Made by a program: the position numbers and the translations under genes | Origin: Candidatus Magasanikbacteria bacterium CG10_big_fil_rev_8_21_14_0_10_36_32 | GTDB lineage: Bacteria > Patescibacteriota > Patescibacteriia > Magasanikbacterales > GWA2-37-8 | Direction: 5' to 3' | NCBI GenBank assembly: GCA_002778465.1 | Contig: PFBV01000005.1 | Coordinates: forward strand, 119,576 to 176,582 | Length of the DNA stretch: 57,007 nucleotides | In this document: positions 7,453-16,338 of the stretch, in pieces | Layout: every line of letters begins with the position of its first letter | Numbering within the stretch: position 1 is the first letter of the stretch | The notes under the pieces: model-generated | Told to the model about the DNA's origin: nothing | What the model saw: the letters and a program-made list of their open reading frames with translations, nothing else | The model's database searches: none

Positions 7453-9231
7453 ATGATACTATCAGATTTCATTTTCAAATTTTTATCGGAAAAAGGCGTG
7501 GATCAGGTTTTTATGGTGACTGGTGGACAGGCAATGTTTTTAGACGATGCTGTTTATAAAAATAAAAAAATGAAGTATGTCTGTACTCACCACGAACAAA
7601 CTGCCGGAATGGCGGCGGATGCTTATGGACGGATAAAAAATAAACCGGCCGTGGCTTTGATAACAGCCGGTCCGGGTGCGGTTAATGTTATTAATGGTGT
7701 GGTGGGCGGTTGGACAGATTCTTCCCCAATGATTATTTTGTCCGGGCAGTCTAATTTATCTTATGTTGAATATCAGGAAAAAACAGGTATTAGACAATAT
7801 GGAGTGCAAGGAATAAATATTAAACCATTAGTTGAAAACGTGGTTAAGTATTTTGTCACAGTGGATAATCCTGAAAATATTTTATACTATCTTGAGAAAG
7901 CTTACCATTTGGCTACCAGTGGACGTCCTGGTCCTGTTTGGATTGATGTTCCTGTTGATATGCAGAGAGTTGAAGTGGCGGATGGTTATTTAAGAGGATT
8001 TGATGAATATTCAAAAAAGGAAATAGTTGAAACAGGAACTATTAATAAAATTATAGAATTACTGAATAGATCTAAGCGGCCGATTGTGTTAGCTGGACAA
8101 GGAGTTAGATTATCAGGGGGGGCTGAGGAATTCATTCAATTGATTAAAAAAATGAATATTCCTGTTTTAACATCAAGATTAGGTATTGATTTAATAAATA
8201 GCGACAACAAACTTTATGTTGGTCGGCCGGGTACTTACGGAGAAAGAGCAGCTAATTTTGCCATTCAAAATTCCGATTTAATATTAGCGATTGGTTGTAG
8301 ATTAGCAACACCTCTGATAGGACATGATGCAAAAGATTTTGGTAGACGCGCTAAAAAAATAGTGATTGATATTGATCAAAAAGAACTTGATAAACCGGGA
8401 TTAGAAATAGATTTAAAAGTTAAAGCCGATGCTAATGATTTTATTAAAGAATTAATGAAATCATTAGGGAATGTAAGTTTGCCAGATTATAACAAGTGGA
8501 TTGAGCAGTGTAATTATTGGAAAGAAAAATATCCGGTTGTTTTACCTGATTATAAAAATGAAAAACCGGTTAATTCTTATTATTTTACAGACAAACTTTC
8601 ACAAATGGCCACTAAGAATGATTTAATCTTACTGGATACAGGTTCTTGTTTTCATGTGGTTTGTCAAGCTTGGAAAGTCAAAGAAGGACAGAAATTTTTA
8701 ACAACCGGTGGACTTTCTTCGATGGGTTATTGGGCGGCTGGTATTGGCGCTTGCGAGGCTAATGATAGAAAAAGAACGATAGTTATTACTGGAGATGGAA
8801 GTTTACAGATGAATCTACAAGAGTTCGCAACAATTAAGCACAATAATTTACCGATTAAAGTTTTTGTTTTTAATAATAATGGCTATTTACTGATACGACA
8901 TACACAGAATAATTTTATGGATGGACGTTTAATTGGGGAAGGTCCGTCCACCGGTGTTTGGTGTCCTGATTCTGTGAAAATTGCCGAAGCTTATGGTATA
9001 CATGCTGTTAGGATTGATTCTGTTGCAGGTATTGAAGAAAAAATAAAAGAAGTTTTAGAATACAATGGTCCTGTTATCTGTGATGTTATGACGCCAGAAT
9101 TACAATTGTTAATTCCAAGAGTAGCCTCAGACAAAATGCCTGACGGAAGTCTTGTTTCCAGACCGTATGAAGATATGTTTCCGTTTTTAAGCAAAGAAGA
9201 ATTACAAAGTAATGTGATTAAGGACAGTTGA
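7453..9231 (+). CDS. ThDP-dependent acetolactate synthase-like enzyme (copy A; YerE-like role proposed)
   Basis: A 592-residue three-domain ThDP enzyme. The N-terminal Pyr domain has the catalytic glutamate Glu48 in 'THHEQTAGMAADAYGR' and the 'ITAGPGAVNVINGV' loop. The central domain contains 'KRPIVLAGQGVRLSG'. The C-terminal PP domain has the ThDP-Mg motif starting Gly447-Asp448-Gly449 and ending near 'FVFNNNGYLLIRHTQ'. Relatives include acetolactate synthase and YerE, which transfers an acetyl unit from pyruvate to C4 of CDP-3,6-dideoxy-4-ketoglucose. Its place directly after rfbFG and the aldolase pair favours sugar branching over amino-acid synthesis; no small regulatory subunit gene is adjacent. 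A paralogue lies at 21106-22779. Confidence 0.85.
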   Translation: MILSDFIFKFLSEKGVDQVFMVTGGQAMFLDDAVYKNKKMKYVCTHHEQTAGMAADAYGRIKNKPAVALITAGPGAVNVINGVVGGWTDSSPMIILSGQSNLSYVEYQEKTGIRQYGVQGINIKPLVENVVKYFVTVDNPENILYYLEKAYHLATSGRPGPVWIDVPVDMQRVEVADGYLRGFDEYSKKEIVETGTINKIIELLNRSKRPIVLAGQGVRLSGGAEEFIQLIKKMNIPVLTSRLGIDLINSDNKLYVGRPGTYGERAANFAIQNSDLILAIGCRLATPLIGHDAKDFGRRAKKIVIDIDQKELDKPGLEIDLKVKADANDFIKELMKSLGNVSLPDYNKWIEQCNYWKEKYPVVLPDYKNEKPVNSYYFTDKLSQMATKNDLILLDTGSCFHVVCQAWKVKEGQKFLTTGGLSSMGYWAAGIGACEANDRKRTIVITGDGSLQMNLQEFATIKHNNLPIKVFVFNNNGYLLIRHTQNNFMDGRLIGEGPSTGVWCPDSVKIAEAYGIHAVRIDSVAGIEEKIKEVLEYNGPVICDVMTPELQLLIPRVASDKMPDGSLVSRPYEDMFPFLSKEELQSNVIKDS

Positions 9232-9254
9232 ACGTGTTTGTAAAATAATAATGT

Positions 9255-10142
9255 ATGGAAAATAAAAAGAAAATATTTTTAACCGGAGGAGGGGGATTTA
9301 TTGGTCAAAATATTTTGGAACAACTTGGTGATAAATATGAATTTGTGGCGCCACGTAGCCATGATATTGATTTGACCGACAGTGATAAAGTCGAAAAATT
9401 AATTAAATCTTTTCGACCCGATATTGTGATACATGCGGCTAATTTAGGAGGAAGGCGTAAAGATAAAAACGTAAAAGATGTCGCTTATATAAATTTAAAA
9501 ATGTTTTTTAATATTATTCGTTGTAAAAAATATTTTGGTAGGATGATTATGTTTGGCACTGGCGCTGAGTATGATAAACAGTTTGATATTGCCGGAGTAA
9601 AAGAAGATTTTTTTGATACTCGGATCCCTAACAATCAGCATGGTTTTTACAAATATGTCTGTGCTAAATACGCTGAACAGGTTGATTTTATTACCCACCT
9701 GCGTATTTTTGGAATGTTTGGCAAATATGAAAATTTTTCGCTTGGTTTTATTGCCAATAATATTTGTCGGACATTATTTGATTTGCCTGTTTCCATAAAT
9801 CAAAATGTATTTTTTGAATATGTTTTTGTTAATGATTTTGTTAAAATTTTGGATTATTTTATAAACAATTCAGGCAAGGAAAATTTTTATAATATTGGCA
9901 CAGGACAAAGAATGTCCTTATTGGATATTGGAAACAAAATCTTGAAGCGCTCTGGAAAGAATTTGCCAATTGTGGTCAAACAAGATGGTTTGAACAAAGA
10001 ATATACTTGTAACAGTGAACGCTTAAGAAAAGAAATTCCCGGTTTATCGTTTACTTTGTTTGAAGAGGCGATTGGTCAATTATTTTTATATTATTCTGGA
10101 AAAATAAAAGATATTAAAAAGGAAGATATTTTATTTGATTAA
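9255..10142 (+). CDS. NAD(P)-dependent nucleotide-sugar reductase/epimerase (SDR)
   Basis: A 295-residue extended SDR resembling GDP-fucose synthase-type reductases. The dinucleotide motif is 'FLTGGGGFIGQNIL', the acidic serine region is 'GTGAEYDKQ', and Tyr134/Lys138 form the YxxxK pair in 'YVCAK'. The C-terminal half has the substrate-domain 'YNIGTGQRMSLLDIG' segment. Following a ThDP enzyme, it could reduce the keto group left by acyl transfer, as YerF does in yersiniose synthesis, or another 4-keto sugar. The exact substrate is not predictable from motifs. Confidence 0.75.
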   Translation: MENKKKIFLTGGGGFIGQNILEQLGDKYEFVAPRSHDIDLTDSDKVEKLIKSFRPDIVIHAANLGGRRKDKNVKDVAYINLKMFFNIIRCKKYFGRMIMFGTGAEYDKQFDIAGVKEDFFDTRIPNNQHGFYKYVCAKYAEQVDFITHLRIFGMFGKYENFSLGFIANNICRTLFDLPVSINQNVFFEYVFVNDFVKILDYFINNSGKENFYNIGTGQRMSLLDIGNKILKRSGKNLPIVVKQDGLNKEYTCNSERLRKEIPGLSFTLFEEAIGQLFLYYSGKIKDIKKEDILFD

Positions 10143-10145
10143 GTT

Positions 10146-11342
10146 ATGTTTTTAAATAACAAAAATATCACAGTGGATAAATGCCGGGTTTGTGGACAGA
10201 AATTATTTGAACAGCCACTATTGCGATATGGAAATATGCCGATGGCGGCACAGTGTTTGCCGGATGAACAATCTCTTAAAAATGACAGGGGTATTAATTT
10301 GGAAATTTATCAATGTTCAGGTTGTGGTTTGGTGCAATTAAACAGTGAGTCGGTTCCGTATTATAAAGAAGTTATACGAGCTACTATTTTTTCTTCGGAA
10401 ATGAAAGAATTTAGAATGAAACAGTTTACTAATTTTGTAGAGAAGTATTCTCTTCAAAATAAAAAAATTATTGAAATTGGCTCTGGTCGTGGGGAAAATT
10501 TATTTATTATGTCCCAATGCGGAGTGAATGTTTTTGGGATTGAATATTCTGCTGATTCAGTGGAACAATGTGTTAAAAATGGATTAAATGTATCAAAAGG
10601 ATTTGTTGAAAACAGTAATTATGTTATAAGCGACGCTCCATTTGACGCTTTTTTTTCATTGAGTTTTATTGAACATTTACCCGAATTAAATCAAGTTCTT
10701 CAAGGAATACGCAACAACCTAACTGATGATGCGGTTGGAATTGTAGAGGTGCCTAATTTTGATATGATTTTAAGGAGTAAACTTTTTTCCGAATTTACAC
10801 GGGATCATTTATTTTATTTTACTAAGGAAACATTTATTTCTACTTTAGAAATGAATGGATTTGAAACTGTAGAATGTGGTGAGGTTTGGCATGATTATAT
10901 TATCTCAGCTGTCGTAAAACCGATTAAAAATTTTCAAACTAAACCGACGGTGGTTAAAAAAATAGAAAAAGTTGATTTATCATCTTTTTACAATCATCAG
11001 TCAAAACTTAGAAATGAAACAGAAAAGTATATTAGTCAGTTTCAGAAAGGAAAAGTGGCTGTCTGGGGAGCTGGACATCAGGCATTAGCTGTAATTTCTA
11101 TGCTTGGTTTGGGTGATAAAATTAAATATGTTGTTGATTCCGCTGTATTTAAACAGGACAAATATACTCCGGCTACTCACATCCCAATTGTTGCGCCAGA
11201 CATGCTTCATTTAGACCCAATGGAAGCGGTAATTGTTATCGCGGGCAGCTATTCTGAAGAGGTATCGAAGATTATACGGGTAAAATATAATCAGAATATC
11301 AATGTTGTAATTTTAAGAGATTTTGGATTGGAAAAAGTTTAA
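10146..11342 (+). CDS. sugar C-methyltransferase-like protein (zinc-binding, SAM-dependent; copy A)
   Basis: A 398-residue, three-part protein: a zinc-binding N-terminus (Cys13, Cys16, Cys57, Cys60), a class I SAM domain with 'IIEIGSGRGENLF' at about residues 108-120, and a C-terminal Rossmann-like domain starting near 'VAVWGAGHQALAVIS'. This architecture is that of deoxysugar C-3 methyltransferases such as TylCIII (Methyltransf_13/23/14 domains), which methylate 4-keto nucleotide sugars. The gene starts four bases after the SDR gene. A second protein of the same architecture is encoded at 16339-17505. A C-methylated deoxysugar is therefore a likely product, but substrate is inferred. Confidence 0.82.
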   Translation: MFLNNKNITVDKCRVCGQKLFEQPLLRYGNMPMAAQCLPDEQSLKNDRGINLEIYQCSGCGLVQLNSESVPYYKEVIRATIFSSEMKEFRMKQFTNFVEKYSLQNKKIIEIGSGRGENLFIMSQCGVNVFGIEYSADSVEQCVKNGLNVSKGFVENSNYVISDAPFDAFFSLSFIEHLPELNQVLQGIRNNLTDDAVGIVEVPNFDMILRSKLFSEFTRDHLFYFTKETFISTLEMNGFETVECGEVWHDYIISAVVKPIKNFQTKPTVVKKIEKVDLSSFYNHQSKLRNETEKYISQFQKGKVAVWGAGHQALAVISMLGLGDKIKYVVDSAVFKQDKYTPATHIPIVAPDMLHLDPMEAVIVIAGSYSEEVSKIIRVKYNQNINVVILRDFGLEKV

Positions 11343-11360
11343 TTTTTATAGATAAAAGTT

Positions 11361-12365
11361 ATGTTAAAAAGTCTTAGAGAAAAAGATCGTAAAAATTTAT
11401 CTGAATTAATACCGTTGGAAATGCCGTTTACACTTTTGGTTGAGCCAACCAATCTTTGCACCTTAGCATGTAAATTTTGTCCAACCAGCGATGTTGATTT
11501 ATTGAAGAAATTTAATCGTCAGCAAGGAATGATGGATTATGAATTATTTAAAAAAATTATTGATGATATAAAAACATTCAATTCTAAATTAAAAAAATTG
11601 TATCTGTATAAAGACGGAGAGCCATTACTTAATCCAAAATTAATTGACATGATTCAATATGCCAAAGATATGGATGTGGCTGAAGATATTCGTCTTACCA
11701 CTAACGGGACGCTTTTGACTCCGGAAATGAATCGTAAGTTAGTTCAAGCTGGTTTAAATTTAATACAGATATCAATAAATGCTGTTTCTGATGAAGGATA
11801 TAATAAAATTTGCAACAGAAAGGTTAGTTATAAAAAGTTGGTTGAAAATATAACCGATTTGTATAACAACAGAGGTTGTTGTCAGATGCATATTAAATTT
11901 TTAGATTGTAATCGTTCAGTTGAAGAAAGAGAAAAATTTGTAAAAGATTTTCAAAAAATTTCCACCTCTATTAATATAGAAACATTGCATGGTTGGTCTG
12001 CATCAGACGCAAAAGATTTTACTTTAAATATTGAACCGGACACAACGCCGGACGGAGTAGCTTTTATTCCCAAAGAAGTTTGTCCGTTCCCGTTTTTTTC
12101 GTTGGCAATTAATTTTAATGGAACCGTGTCAATTTGTTGTGTTGACTGGTCTCACGGGACAGTGGTTGGAGATCTTAGAAAACAATCTTTACGTGAAATT
12201 TGGGAAGGAAAAGCCTTGTATGATTTTCGTGTTATGCACTTAAAAAAACAAAGACACTATAATCGTGCTTGTAAAGATTGTTGTTATATAACAACCGCTT
12301 CGGATTGTATTGATGATGATGCGGTGGTAATCTTAGAAAGATTAGCCAAAAAATATGGTAAATAG
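11361..12365 (+). CDS. radical SAM/SPASM protein (copy A)
   Basis: A 334-residue radical SAM enzyme with the cluster-binding Cys33-x3-Cys37-x2-Cys40 in 'NLCTLACKFC', the glycine/SAM-binding 'YKDGEPLLNP' segment, and a C-terminal SPASM region rich in cysteines ('VCPFPFF', 'ISICCVDW'-type segment with two adjacent Cys, then 'RACKDCCY'). SPASM proteins bind additional Fe-S clusters and carry out dehydrogenation, epimerisation or peptide modification. No precursor-peptide gene is seen, and the neighbours are sugar enzymes, so a sugar or sugar-lipid substrate is more likely. It is clearly related in layout to 15297-16322. It overlaps the next gene by 11 bases. Confidence 0.82.
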   Translation: MLKSLREKDRKNLSELIPLEMPFTLLVEPTNLCTLACKFCPTSDVDLLKKFNRQQGMMDYELFKKIIDDIKTFNSKLKKLYLYKDGEPLLNPKLIDMIQYAKDMDVAEDIRLTTNGTLLTPEMNRKLVQAGLNLIQISINAVSDEGYNKICNRKVSYKKLVENITDLYNNRGCCQMHIKFLDCNRSVEEREKFVKDFQKISTSINIETLHGWSASDAKDFTLNIEPDTTPDGVAFIPKEVCPFPFFSLAINFNGTVSICCVDWSHGTVVGDLRKQSLREIWEGKALYDFRVMHLKKQRHYNRACKDCCYITTASDCIDDDAVVILERLAKKYGK

Positions 12366-13515
12366 TACTGATGAAAAAATTATAAATCTTTTTAAAAATA
12401 AAAAAGATTACTATGAAGATAGGATTAAAGACCTTTTTCCGAGTTGCGATTTTGTTTTTAATCAAAAACAAGGTGTGATTATATATCCGGCTGGAAGAAA
12501 AACTGAGGTATTGGTGCAAAATTTAATCAAAAATGGTTTGTCAGTCGTCGCAGTTGGTGACAGTAATAATAATTTGTGGGGTAAAAAAATTGGACCATGC
12601 CAAATTTTCTCTCCTGAAGATTTGGCGAAAAAATATTTGAATTTTCCACTTATAGTTAGCAGCACTGATTATCGACAAGAAATAACAGAAACATTAAAAA
12701 AATTAGGGTTTCAGAAGATATTTCATATTAGTTTTCTTAATTTTATTAATGCGGTTATTTTTCCAGTTTTTCCAGAATATCACAAGAGATTTCATTCTCT
12801 TTTTGAACCAGACAATCAGGCGGAAATAATAAGATTGAATTCTTTGTGGGAAGATGAAGAATCTCGGGGAACTTTTTTAAAAGTTTTACAATTTAGACTT
12901 AGTTTTAATGAGTTAATTTTGAATGAAAGAAAATTTTCCAGTAATCAGTATTTTGAAAAAAAGTTTATGTCTTTTTCCAACGAGGAAGTTTTTATAGATT
13001 GTGGCGCTTTTAAAGGAGAAACAATTGAACAATTTAATCTGATAACTTCGGCAAAGTTTAAAAAAATTTATGCTTTTGAACCGGACAGAAATAATTTTGA
13101 AAAACTTGAAATAAAGTGTAAAGAAATTGGTCCTACAAAAATAGATTGTGAGCCCAGCGGAGTGTATGGTTTCACAGGAAAAGTTAATTTTATGGAAACA
13201 GGAGATGCTATTGCTAGAATTGTGGAAGATGATGCGTCTTTGTGTATCAATGTTGTTAGTTTAGATGATTTTATGAAAGACAAGGAACGGGTGACGTTTA
13301 TAAAAATGGATATTGAAGGTGCAGAAACGGAAGCTTTATTGGGTGCTAAAGAAATTATTCAAAAATATAAACCAAAATTAGCGATTTCTGTGTACCACAA
13401 TGCTACTGATTTGTGGGAAATTCCATTATTAATTAAGAGTCTCAATAGTGAGTATAAGATTTATTTACGCCATTATTCTAATGAGGTGATGGATACTGTG
13501 TGTTACGCAGTATAA
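12355..13515 (+). CDS. FkbM-family methyltransferase with N-terminal Rossmann-like domain
   Basis: A 386-residue fusion. Residues about 40-125 form a small nucleotide-binding-like domain ('VIIYPAGRKTEVLVQNLI', 'VSSTDYRQEI') that resembles the C-terminal domain of the two C-methyltransferase-like proteins nearby. The C-terminal part is an FkbM domain: 'VFIDCGAFKGETIEQF' SAM motif, 'IYAFEPDRNNFEKL', and 'FIKMDIEGAETEALLGA'. FkbM enzymes usually O-methylate sugars or polyketides. This is the last gene before a strong promoter at 13541, so it probably ends the first long transcription unit, although no clear terminator follows. Confidence 0.82.
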   Translation: MVNSTDEKIINLFKNKKDYYEDRIKDLFPSCDFVFNQKQGVIIYPAGRKTEVLVQNLIKNGLSVVAVGDSNNNLWGKKIGPCQIFSPEDLAKKYLNFPLIVSSTDYRQEITETLKKLGFQKIFHISFLNFINAVIFPVFPEYHKRFHSLFEPDNQAEIIRLNSLWEDEESRGTFLKVLQFRLSFNELILNERKFSSNQYFEKKFMSFSNEEVFIDCGAFKGETIEQFNLITSAKFKKIYAFEPDRNNFEKLEIKCKEIGPTKIDCEPSGVYGFTGKVNFMETGDAIARIVEDDASLCINVVSLDDFMKDKERVTFIKMDIEGAETEALLGAKEIIQKYKPKLAISVYHNATDLWEIPLLIKSLNSEYKIYLRHYSNEVMDTVCYAV

Positions 13516-13540
13516 AATATGTGTTTTTTCCTTATTAACA

Positions 13541-13570
13541 TTGACAAAGGTGGGGAAATTCCATTATAAT
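13541..13570 (+). promoter_or_regulatory. strong internal promoter in the glycan locus
   Basis: TTGACA at 13541-13546 and TATAAT at 13565-13570 match the consensus exactly with an 18-base spacer. It sits in a 157-base gap, the largest in the 45-kb locus, and leaves a leader of about 95 bases before 13673. The leader is AT-rich, with no clear hairpin. Confidence 0.75.
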
Positions 13571-13672
13571 ATGGCAAGTAATAGATTATATAAAATAAAG
13601 AAAGGTCAGTTAAAAATTTAAAAAATATTCAAATTATCATTAATTTAATTTTAATTAATCTAATTAAAATAT

Positions 13673-14773
13673 ATGTCAACACAGCCAAAACTTGGTTCAA
13701 ACGAAATCGGTCGTAGAAATAAATTAAAAGACGAAAAGCCGTATGTTTATGAAAAAGTCGCAAAATTTGATGAAAAAATAAGACGAGGTGAAAGTATTGC
13801 TATAATTCAATTTCAGTATAACTATACGTGTAATTTCGCCTGTGAACACTGTTCTGTTAAACGGTTTCAAGGAAAAAACGATGCTAGACAAATGACAATT
13901 CCTGATGTAAAAGAACTTTTTCGTCAGGCAGATGAATTAGGATTGGCGCGTGTAACTATTACAGGTGGGGAGCCCCTCGTATTTAAAGATTTAGATGAAT
14001 TAGTTGCAGCCATTGATCCGAAAAAGTTTTATATCAATTGTGATACCAACGGTTGGTTGTTAAACGAAAAGATGGCCAAACATTTAAAAGAAATTGGTGT
14101 TGATAGAGTTCAATTAAGTTTAGATAGTTTCAACGCAGAAGAACATGATGAGTTTAGACATGTTAAAGGGGCTTATGATCGAGCGATGAAAGCAGTGGAC
14201 ATTGCCAAAGATGCTGGTTTGGATATTTTTATGCAAACTGTAGTTTGGAAACAGCGTCTTCATTCCGATGAATTTATTAAATTTCTTGAATATTTTAATA
14301 ATAAGGGCGTTGGTGTGTTTGTTAGTTATGCCAAACCAGTTGGTTCTTGGGAAGGTAAATATGATGGTTTAGTGGACAAAGAAGACATGGCTTATATGAG
14401 AGAGTTAGAAAAAAAATATAAAGTATTTACGCATCTGACCCCAGCCTACGGTCTCAATATGGGTTGTATTGCGGTTAAAGGCATGTTTTCAGTGACTCAG
14501 TATGGTGATGTTTTGCCGTGTCCTTATATTCACACTTCAATTGGAAATATTTTTAATGAGTCATTGGAAGACATAATCAAAAGAGGTTTGGATATCAAAT
14601 ATTTTGGTGAACATGTTAATACCTGTTTGATTGCTGAGGATCGGGATTTTATTGATAAATATGTGGCTGGAAGAATTTATGGCAAACCATTGCCAGTTCC
14701 ATGTTCGGAAGTATTTACAGAAGAGGATAAAACACAAAAACCTTTCAATGAAGATCCCAGTGTATTTCAGTAG
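13673..14773 (+). CDS. radical SAM protein with SPASM-like C-terminus
   Basis: A 366-residue radical SAM enzyme: Cys53-x3-Cys57-x2-Cys60 in 'YTCNFACEHC', 'TITGGEPLVFKDL' as the GGEP SAM-binding motif, and 'DTNGWLLNE'. The C-terminal region has extra cysteines ('MGCIAVKG', 'VLPCPYIH', 'NTCLIAED', 'VPCSEVF') consistent with auxiliary Fe-S cluster binding. It is the first gene after the strong internal promoter. The following Nudix gene starts after three bases. It differs in N-terminus and C-terminal spacing from the other two SPASM-type proteins, so it is likely a different catalyst. Substrate unknown. Confidence 0.82.
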   Translation: MSTQPKLGSNEIGRRNKLKDEKPYVYEKVAKFDEKIRRGESIAIIQFQYNYTCNFACEHCSVKRFQGKNDARQMTIPDVKELFRQADELGLARVTITGGEPLVFKDLDELVAAIDPKKFYINCDTNGWLLNEKMAKHLKEIGVDRVQLSLDSFNAEEHDEFRHVKGAYDRAMKAVDIAKDAGLDIFMQTVVWKQRLHSDEFIKFLEYFNNKGVGVFVSYAKPVGSWEGKYDGLVDKEDMAYMRELEKKYKVFTHLTPAYGLNMGCIAVKGMFSVTQYGDVLPCPYIHTSIGNIFNESLEDIIKRGLDIKYFGEHVNTCLIAEDRDFIDKYVAGRIYGKPLPVPCSEVFTEEDKTQKPFNEDPSVFQ

Positions 14774-14776
14774 ACT

Positions 14777-15274
14777 ATGAATGTTGTGGATGCCATATCA
14801 ATTTTGGAAGAACGAGTTCCTAATCCGTCGGAGGGCTTACCTGATGAAATATTTTTCTACATCAGCAAGACGACTCCGTTGGTGAATATTGATTTGTTAA
14901 TAAAAGATGAAAATGGACGGACACTTTTATCTTGGCGAAATGATAAAAATTCTGGACAAGGATGGCATGTGCCAGGCGGAATAATAAGGTTTAAAGAAAC
15001 TTTGGAAGAAAGAGTTAATAAAGTTGCTGAAATAGAAATAGGACAAAAAATAGATTTTAATCCAGTTCCAATCGCAGTCAATCAGTTTATTAATCGGGAG
15101 CGTAGTATTAGAAGTCATTTTGTTTCTATTTTATACAAAGGTTTTTTATCAAGTGATTTTATTCCTGAAAACAGAGGATTTACCAAAGACGATGCTGGTT
15201 ATCTAAAATGGCATGATTTCTGTCCTGATAATATGATTAAATGTCAGAAAATATACCAAAAATACATAGATTAA
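14777..15274 (+). CDS. Nudix protein, GDP-mannose mannosyl hydrolase-like (copy A)
   Basis: A 165-residue Nudix-fold protein. The strand-loop 'GWHVPGGIIRFKE' is followed by an altered Nudix box: the Gly, the first Glu and the final Glu-x-Gly are kept, but the usual RE is KV and the usual EE is IE ('NKVAEIEIG'). This is the pattern of GDP-mannose mannosyl hydrolase, which cleaves the glycosyl C-O bond of GDP-hexoses instead of the pyrophosphate. The N-terminus 'NPSEGLPDEIFFYIS' is shared with the second Nudix gene at 22791. The substrate is probably a nucleotide sugar; GDP, CDP or another base cannot be distinguished. Confidence 0.8.
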   Translation: MNVVDAISILEERVPNPSEGLPDEIFFYISKTTPLVNIDLLIKDENGRTLLSWRNDKNSGQGWHVPGGIIRFKETLEERVNKVAEIEIGQKIDFNPVPIAVNQFINRERSIRSHFVSILYKGFLSSDFIPENRGFTKDDAGYLKWHDFCPDNMIKCQKIYQKYID

Positions 15275-15296
15275 CGTTTAATTAGGAAATTTTATT

Positions 15297-16322
15297 ATGA
15301 AAGCAAAAAATATCAGTGGACAAGCTCCTGGTGGACAAAGAAAAAAACTTGCGGAAGTGCTTCCTTTAAATACGCCGTTTGTTGTACAAATATTTCCATT
15401 ATACGCTTGCACTTTTAAGTGTAATTATTGTATTTTTTCGATTGATCCAAGTAAGCGCGGTTTTATTTCTGATAAGGTGGTGATGGATTTAAATTTGTAT
15501 AAAAAATGTATTGATGACATGACCAAATTTCCTGAAAAGATAAAAACTTTGCGTTTGGTTGGAATAGGCGAACCACTTTTTCATCCCGATGTGGTAGAAA
15601 TGGTTAGGTATGCGGTGGAAAAAAAGGTGGCCAGTACTGTGGAGGTTTTAACAAATGCTTCACTTTTAACCCCACAGATGTCCGACAATCTTATTGCTGC
15701 CGGTCTTACTCGTTTAGTTGTGTCTACACAAGGAACTACAAAACAAAAATACCATGATGCTTGCGATGTAGATATAGATTTTGATAAGTTTATTGATAAT
15801 TTAAAATATTTTTATAATAAAAAAGGTAATGTACAAATGTATATTAAAATTATAGATTGTGCTTTAGACGGAAAAGAAGATGAGGAAAAATTCTTTAAAA
15901 TTTTTGGAGATATTTGTGACACTATCGCGGTTGAACACACTCTACCCATTCATTCTGGTATTGACTATACAGATGTGATGAGAGGTAAGGATATGTTTTT
16001 AACCCAGTTTGGTTTACCTGTATCAGAAGTTGAAATTTGTCCACAACCTTTTTTTACAATGCAAATCAACCCGGATGGAAAAGTTGTACCGTGCTATTCG
16101 TTTGAGTACCCGGGTATTATGGGTGATTGCAACAATCAATCAGTTAATGATATTTGGAATGGTAAAGTTTTTCAGAAATTTAGACGAGACATGTTGAGTG
16201 GTACTAAAAATATATGTGAATCTTGTGCTAAGTGCAATATAATCAAATACAGAATGTTTCCGGAAGATAATTTAAATGATGATGCCGCACGACTTAAAAA
16301 GTGCTACGAATCTAAAATATAA
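15297..16322 (+). CDS. radical SAM/SPASM protein (copy B)
   Basis: A 341-residue radical SAM protein with Cys38-x3-Cys42-x2-Cys45 in 'YACTFKCNYC', a 'GIGEPLFHPDVVEM' SAM-binding segment, and a SPASM region ('ICPQPFFTMQINPDGKVVPC', then 'ICESCAKC'). Layout, SPASM spacing and the pre-barrel 'LAEVLPLNTPF' segment parallel the protein at 11361, so the two are paralogues. It is followed after 16 bases by a C-methyltransferase-like gene, whereas the other copy is preceded by one; each radical SAM copy is thus paired with a C-methyltransferase. The reaction is unknown. Confidence 0.82.
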   Translation: MKAKNISGQAPGGQRKKLAEVLPLNTPFVVQIFPLYACTFKCNYCIFSIDPSKRGFISDKVVMDLNLYKKCIDDMTKFPEKIKTLRLVGIGEPLFHPDVVEMVRYAVEKKVASTVEVLTNASLLTPQMSDNLIAAGLTRLVVSTQGTTKQKYHDACDVDIDFDKFIDNLKYFYNKKGNVQMYIKIIDCALDGKEDEEKFFKIFGDICDTIAVEHTLPIHSGIDYTDVMRGKDMFLTQFGLPVSEVEICPQPFFTMQINPDGKVVPCYSFEYPGIMGDCNNQSVNDIWNGKVFQKFRRDMLSGTKNICESCAKCNIIKYRMFPEDNLNDDAARLKKCYESKI

Positions 16323-16338
16323 ATAATTTATTTATCCC

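Noticed and set aside
7453-9231. Branched-chain amino-acid biosynthesis (ilvB) for the ThDP enzymes
   Set aside because: No ilvN, ilvC or ilvD lies nearby, and two divergent copies sit in different sugar modules.
11361-16322. A RiPP (ribosomal peptide) gene cluster, because of the SPASM radical SAM proteins
   Set aside because: I found no short precursor-peptide gene, peptidase or RiPP recognition domain nearby; all neighbours are sugar enzymes.
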